A DNA stretch of 64,000 nt from DASRHK01 sp963776465 (lineage in GTDB: Bacteria; Pseudomonadota; Gammaproteobacteria; Nevskiales; Nevskiaceae), in the NCBI GenBank assembly GCA_963776465.1, contig CAVZMV010000002.1:372001-436000 (forward strand). The letters are read 5' to 3'. This document shows, piece after piece, positions 58,435-64,000 of this stretch. The number at the start of each line of letters is the position of its first letter. Positions within the stretch are counted from its first letter, which is position 1. The translations under genes were made by a program, and so were the position numbers. The notes beneath the pieces are model-generated. The model was not told the origin of the DNA. It did no database searches and saw nothing but the letters and a program-made list of their open reading frames with translations.

Positions 58435-61002
58435 ATGATCACGCGTCCTTTTTCGCGCCGCCTCGCGGCGTGCACGCTGTTTTCCGCGACGTTGCTCGGC
58501 GCCGGCGCCGCGACCGCGGCCACTCCCGCGCAAACGCTGGCGACGCTGCGCGCCAATACCGGCGGCGCATTGCTGGAGCGCGGCGACCTCGCCACCGCTT
58601 ACACGATGCTGCGCGCTGCCGGAGAAACCTCACTGCTGCTGGACGATCCGGCGATGCCGGCCGTGGCGCGCGCGCAAGCCTTCCTCGCCTTTGCAGGCCC
58701 GGCGCTCGGCATCGCCGATCCCGAATCCGAGCTGCGCCTGTCGCGCGTCTCCATCGACCGTGGCGGGCGCACGCACGTGCATCTGGACCAGGTCCGTGAC
58801 GGCGTCGCGGTGTTCGGCGCGCGCGTGGTCGTGCACCTGAACGACGTCGGCGTCTACGGCGTCAACGGCGCGTTTGTGCGCGATCTTGCCAGCGCGCCGA
58901 AGGCGGCGGCGTTCAGCGCCGAGCAGCTGCGCGCGACGGCGCTGCAGGTCACGAGCAAGCGGTATCCCGGCAAGACCTTGCAGGTGGAATCGGAGCGACC
59001 GATCTATTACCGCTCCGGCCTGCTCGACGGCCTGCACCTGGGCCGCACCTACCTCGCGCGGGAAGTGATCGTCGCCGGCGATGGTCTGCGCGAACGCTGG
59101 ATCCTCGACAGCCAGACCGGCGGCGTGATCAATCGCATCGACGGCCTGCAGACGCTGCTGCACCGGCAGATCTACACCCCGCAGTACCACAACACGCTGG
59201 TGCTCGAGGAAGGCGACGCGCTGGCCCCGGCTGACCCGCCGTTCACCGGCGATGCGCCGAGCGACCCGCTGTCGCGCGTGCCGCGCTCGCCGGTCGACAA
59301 CCTCTACATCTTCGCGGGCGGCACCTACCAGCTCTACAAGAACCTGTTCGGCCGCGAAGGCTACGACGACGGCTTCGTCGCGCCGGAGATGCAGCGCCAG
59401 GAAAGCGTGTACCTGGTCAACGAGCAGTGTCCGAACGCGTACTGGAACAGCACCTCGACCAACTACTGCCCCGGCTTCGACGCCGACGACGTGGTCAGCC
59501 ACGAGTGGAGCCACGCCTACACCGAGTACACGCACGGGCTGATCTACCAGTACCAGTCCGGCGCGCTCAACGAGAGCTACTCCGACATCTTCGGCGAGAC
59601 CTACGACCTGGTGAACGGCATCGAGGGCCCGCTGGGCGCGTCGCTGACCGAGGGCGAGTACTACGAGAACGGCGGCAGCCGCTGGGTGGTCGGCGAAGAC
59701 CTGTCCGAGGCCGCGTCGCTGATCCTGCTGCGCGACATGTGGGACCCCGACGCGTTCGGCGTGCTGCCGAGTCCCGGCAGCGTCTCCTCGCCCAACTACA
59801 CCTGCTCGAGCGCCGTGCACACCAACTCCGGCGTGCCCAACCACGCCTACGCCATGCTCGTCGACGGCAAGGAGTTCAACGGCGTCACCATTCCCGCGAT
59901 CGGCATGACCAAGGCGGCGCACATCTATTTCCACGCCGAGACCCACTACCAGACGCCGACGACGAATTTCCCGCAGCACGCCGAAGCGCTGATGGCGTCG
60001 TGCCAGGATCTCATCGGCGTGCCGCTCAACGACGTGCTGGGCAATCCGTCGGTGGAGCAGATCACGTCCGCCGACTGCGACGCGGTCGACGCGGCGATGA
60101 CCGCCACGCAAATGCGCCAGGACGTGCACGAGATCTGCGAGTACCAGACGCTGCTGCAGCCGGAATTCGACACGCCGGCGGTGTGCGAGGCGGGCAAGTA
60201 CGAGGCGGCCGACCACGCGCAGGATTGGGAGCAGGGCGCGGGTGGCTGGACCGTGAGCGACAACTTCACCGGCGACGCGCCGGCGCATTCGAGCTGGGTC
60301 CTGACCGATCAGCCTTTCGCGCCGCACACCGGCAAGGCGATGTTCGCGCAGAACCTGCCGACAGGCGGCGCTCCCGGCAGCGGCCGCGACATCTCCGGCA
60401 GCACGCGCCTGGACTCCCCGCAGATCACGCTCACCGACGACGCGAGCTTCCTGCGCTTCACCCACAACATCTCCGCGGAGACCGGCTTCGACGGCGGCAA
60501 CCTGAAGTTCAGCCTGAACGGCGGCGACTTCGCGATCGTCCCGGCGAGCGCGATCATCTTCAACCCGTACAACGCCACGCTCGGGCCGCCGGCGCCGGAC
60601 CTGCCGGTCAAGCCGCCGGTCGAGATTCCCGACCCGACGGGGCTCACCTCGGGCAACTCCAACCCGATGGCCGGCGAAGCCGCCTGGAGTGGCAGCGACG
60701 AGGGCGAGACCTACGGCTCGTGGGGCACCAGCATCGTCGACCTGGCTGCGCTCGGCGCCAAGACCGGCGACACCCTGCAGCTGCGCTTCGAGTTCGGCAA
60801 CGACTTCACCAGCGGCAACGTCGGCTGGTACGTCGACGAGGTCGCGGTCCTGCATTGCAGCGCGACGCCCCCGATCGGCGGGCCGCCGGTGGTGCTGCCG
60901 CCCGTCACGGTCACCGACAACACGCGCTTCGGCGGCGCGCTGGGCTTGCTGTTCCTGCTGCCCCTCGCGGGGCTTGCGGCTTTGAGGAGACGACGCGGCT
61001 GA
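58435..61002 (+). CDS. Secreted M4-like (thermolysin-type) metallopeptidase with GlyGly-CTERM-like tail
   Basis: An 855-residue exported protease. A signal peptide (residues ~1-29, ending ATAA) precedes a propeptide-like region. The catalytic domain carries the zinc site H356-E-W-S-H360 and the third ligand E380 in NESYSDIFGE, 20 residues later as in thermolysin, plus a histidine in HTNSGVPNHAY of the kind that stabilises the transition state. Residues ~610-810 form an extra beta-rich domain with a WVLTD...FAPHTG pattern. The last 20 or so residues are GGALGLLFLLPLAG plus a basic LRRRRG end, a GlyGly-CTERM-type sorting signal. The ATG at 58435 has GGGGA seven bases upstream; a perfect hairpin at 58402-58420 sits just before it in the leader. 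Confidence 0.88.
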   Translation: MITRPFSRRLAACTLFSATLLGAGAATAATPAQTLATLRANTGGALLERGDLATAYTMLRAAGETSLLLDDPAMPAVARAQAFLAFAGPALGIADPESELRLSRVSIDRGGRTHVHLDQVRDGVAVFGARVVVHLNDVGVYGVNGAFVRDLASAPKAAAFSAEQLRATALQVTSKRYPGKTLQVESERPIYYRSGLLDGLHLGRTYLAREVIVAGDGLRERWILDSQTGGVINRIDGLQTLLHRQIYTPQYHNTLVLEEGDALAPADPPFTGDAPSDPLSRVPRSPVDNLYIFAGGTYQLYKNLFGREGYDDGFVAPEMQRQESVYLVNEQCPNAYWNSTSTNYCPGFDADDVVSHEWSHAYTEYTHGLIYQYQSGALNESYSDIFGETYDLVNGIEGPLGASLTEGEYYENGGSRWVVGEDLSEAASLILLRDMWDPDAFGVLPSPGSVSSPNYTCSSAVHTNSGVPNHAYAMLVDGKEFNGVTIPAIGMTKAAHIYFHAETHYQTPTTNFPQHAEALMASCQDLIGVPLNDVLGNPSVEQITSADCDAVDAAMTATQMRQDVHEICEYQTLLQPEFDTPAVCEAGKYEAADHAQDWEQGAGGWTVSDNFTGDAPAHSSWVLTDQPFAPHTGKAMFAQNLPTGGAPGSGRDISGSTRLDSPQITLTDDASFLRFTHNISAETGFDGGNLKFSLNGGDFAIVPASAIIFNPYNATLGPPAPDLPVKPPVEIPDPTGLTSGNSNPMAGEAAWSGSDEGETYGSWGTSIVDLAALGAKTGDTLQLRFEFGNDFTSGNVGWYVDEVAVLHCSATPPIGGPPVVLPPVTVTDNTRFGGALGLLFLLPLAGLAALRRRRG

Positions 61003-61070
61003 ATCTTTGCGGCTGTCGCCGGTCAGTTGGATACTGGGCCGCAGGCCCAACCTCCACGGCGTAAAAAAAC

Positions 61071-63214
61071 ATGGCGAAGCCGTTCAAGATCGTCGCGATC
61101 CTGCTGGCCGCTCTGGTCGGCCTGTTCGTCGTCGCGGCGATCGCGTTCGCCCTGTTCTTCGACGCCAACGCCTTCCGCGGCAAGATCTCCGCGGAGGTCA
61201 AGACCGAGACCGGCCGCGAGCTCACCATCGGCGGCGACATCAAGCTGCGCTTCTTCCCCTGGCTCGGCGTCAAGATCAGCCAGGTCACGCTCGGCAACGC
61301 GCCGGGCTTCGGCCCCGAGCCGTTCGCCGAGATCGGCGAGGCGCAGGTCAGCGTGCGGTTGATGCCGCTGATCACCGACCGGGAAGTGCGCGCTAGCACC
61401 ATCACGCTGCAGGGCCTGCGCCTGAACCTCGCGAAGAACGCGCAAGGCAAGAACAACTGGGACGATCTCAGCGACGAGAACAAGACCGAGACCACGACGC
61501 CGGAGACCGCCGGCGGGCCGTCGACGTTCGAGGTCGCCGGGCTCGACATCAAGGATGCGGCGGTGTCGTATGTCGACGCGCAGGCCAAGAAAAGCTACAA
61601 GGTCGAGCAGCTCAATCTGAAGACCGGGACGCTGAAGCCCGGCAAGCCGGTCGACGTCGAGGCCGGCCTCAAGCTCACGTCCGCCGACCCCGCGATGACC
61701 GCCGCGCTCAAGCTCGACGGCACGCTCGACGCCGACACCAAGGCCAAGCACTACCGCTTCAAGGATCTGAAGCTCGACGTGGATGCGCAGGGCGCGGGCG
61801 TGCCGGGCGGCGCGCAGCAGATCAAGCTCTCCGGACAGCTCGATCTGGACCAAGCCGCGGGCACGATGAAGTTCGCCGACGGCAAGATCGAGCTTGCGGG
61901 GCTCGCGCTCACCACCGTCATCGACGGCAAGAACCTCAACACCGACAACCCGAGCTACACCGGCCCGCTGACGATCGCGCCGTTCAATCCGCGCAGCGTG
62001 CTCGAGAAGATGAAGATCAAGATCAGCGAGCCGGCCGATGCCAACGCGCTGAAGGAAGCCAGCCTCAACGCAAACCTTGTAGCCACTGACAAGAGCGCGA
62101 CGCTGTCGGACCTGCACATCAAGCTCGACCAGAGCAACCTGACCGGCCGCGTCGACGTGCGTGACTTTGCCTCCTCGGCGATCGAGTTCGCGCTCAAGCT
62201 CGACCAGATCGATGCCGATCGCTATCTGGCCGCGCCGCCGCCGAAGTCGGACAAGCGCGCGGCTGCAGCCAAGTCGAGCTTCAACGAGACGGAGATCCCC
62301 ATCAAGGCGCTCGACGGCATCAACGCCACCGGCACGCTTGCGATCGGCTCGCTCAAGATCAACGGGCTGCAGCTGACCGACACGACGATGAAGATCGCGC
62401 TGGCCAAGGGCCGGCCCAAGACCGACGAGCTCACCGCGCGCCTCTACGGCGGCAACCTGCACAGCCGCTCGGAGCTGACGCCGGGCGAGCGCCCGCGCAT
62501 CGCCTCGAAGGCGACGGTATCCGGGATCCAGGTCGGCCCGATGCTCAAGGACATGCTCGGCAAGGACTACGTCACCGGCGTCGGCAATCTCAACTTCGAC
62601 ATCGCAAGCTCGGGCCGCACGGTCGGCGACGTGCGCCGCGCGCTTGCCGGCGAGATCGGCTTCGACCTTGCCAATGGCGCGATCAAGGGCGTCAACATCG
62701 GGCTGATCCTGCGGCGCGCGCAAGCGCTGCTGCGCAAGCAGCAATTGGCGGCGGATGCGCGCGACGCGCAGCAGACCGACTTCGCCGAGCTCAAGGGCCA
62801 CGGCCGGATCGCCAACGGCGTGCTCACCACCGATTACCTGACCGCCACCAACCCAGCTTTCCGCTTCTCCGGCGAAGGCAACATCGACATCGGCAACGAG
62901 CGCATTAACTACCTGCTGAAGCCCACGATCGTGGAAACGACCGAGGGCGCCGGCGGCAAGGGCCTGGAGGATCTGCGCGGCCTGACGGTGCCGATCCGCG
63001 TCACCGGCACGTTCGACAACCCCAAATACACGCCCGACGTCGAGGAAGCGCTCAAGCAGCAGGCCGCGTCGCGCATCAACAAGGAAATCGACAAGCAGCT
63101 GCAGAAGCACGGCGACAAGATCGGCGGGCAGCTCGGTGGACAGCTCGGCGATCTGCTCAAGCGCTCGCTGCAGAAACAGCAGCCGCAGGAGCCGCAGCAG
63201 CAGCCGAAGAATCC

Positions 63215-63218
<4 letters not shown>
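61071..63218 (+). CDS. asmA: AsmA family protein
   Basis: A 715-residue inner-membrane-anchored periplasmic protein. One N-terminal helix (IVAILLAALVGLFVVAAIAFAL) is followed by the AsmA N-domain (FRGKISAEVKTETGRELTIGG, then LRFFPWLGVKISQVTLGNAP) and a long beta-rich repeat region. The AsmA C-domain with GVGNLNFDIASSGRTVGDV precedes a Gln/Pro-rich tail. AsmA-like proteins are thought to bridge the envelope for lipid transport and affect outer-membrane assembly. The stop overlaps the GTG of mutY (GTGA), a gene pair conserved in gammaproteobacteria. Confidence 0.93.

Positions 63219-64000
<782 letters not shown>

Noticed and set aside
61035..61049. Hairpin TGGGCC-GCA-GGCCCA between the peptidase and asmA
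   Set aside because: No T-run follows on either strand, so it is not a standard terminator.

Overview
The window is a stretch of bacterial chromosome, visibly GC-rich, most likely from a gammaproteobacterium of the Nevskiales/Xanthomonadales type. The placement rests on gene order: radC-rpmB-rpmG, rho-trxA beside rhlB, coaBC-dut-argB with pyrE and xth nearby, asmA-mutY, prkB-tas, and a class I ribonucleotide reductase with two ATP-cones. No plasmid, phage, transposase or CRISPR signature was seen. Almost everything is core metabolism and envelope biology. One AT-richer gene at 1435-2629, a broken HEPN-type protein, looks acquired.

Layout. 1-7.7 kb (minus strand): a Na+:alanine/glycine symporter (cut by the window edge), the HEPN gene, then nrdA - small gene - nrdB behind a promoter overlapped by two NrdR boxes. 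7.7-9.3 kb: mannose-1-phosphate guanylyltransferase/isomerase. 9.3-16.9 kb (minus): an ABC export operon with one adaptor, one ATPase and four FtsX-type permeases in an A-B-A-B duplication, ending in a DUF1338 enzyme. 17-21.1 kb: one very large lipoprotein gene. 21.1-21.7 kb: non-coding, with a candidate structured small RNA. 21.7-30.4 kb (plus): a redox, glutathione, phospholipid and purine gene series including two multi-domain fusions. 30.4-31.8 kb: a LysR regulator divergent from a small exported protein. 31.9-36.5 kb: rho, trxA, rhlB and a PBP7-type endopeptidase.

36.5-41.9 kb: a HAD nucleotidase and cysQ-vanY, then mgtE with the methionine-salvage genes mtnB-mtnD-mtnC; mtnB carries a frameshift. 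42-45.8 kb (minus): rpmG, rpmB, radC and a lemA/M48-peptidase pair whose peptidase has an extra TerB-like tail. 45.8-53 kb: coaBC-dut-argB, an AI-2E family permease, pyrE, xth and ampG. 53-58.3 kb (minus): a tightly overlapping chain tRNA-Gly(CCC)-thiS-thiG-paiB-trmB-prkB-tas plus two small genes. 58.4-64 kb (plus): a secreted M4-like metallopeptidase with a C-terminal sorting tail, asmA, and mutY. The 5' end of mutY is made of an intergenic-type palindromic repeat read in frame.

Many genes are joined by ATGA, GTGA or TGATG overlaps, so much of the window is translated as coupled operons. Two genes (the HEPN gene and mtnB) are each broken by one nucleotide. In both cases removing one base restores a sensible protein, so draft-assembly error is as likely as true pseudogenisation.
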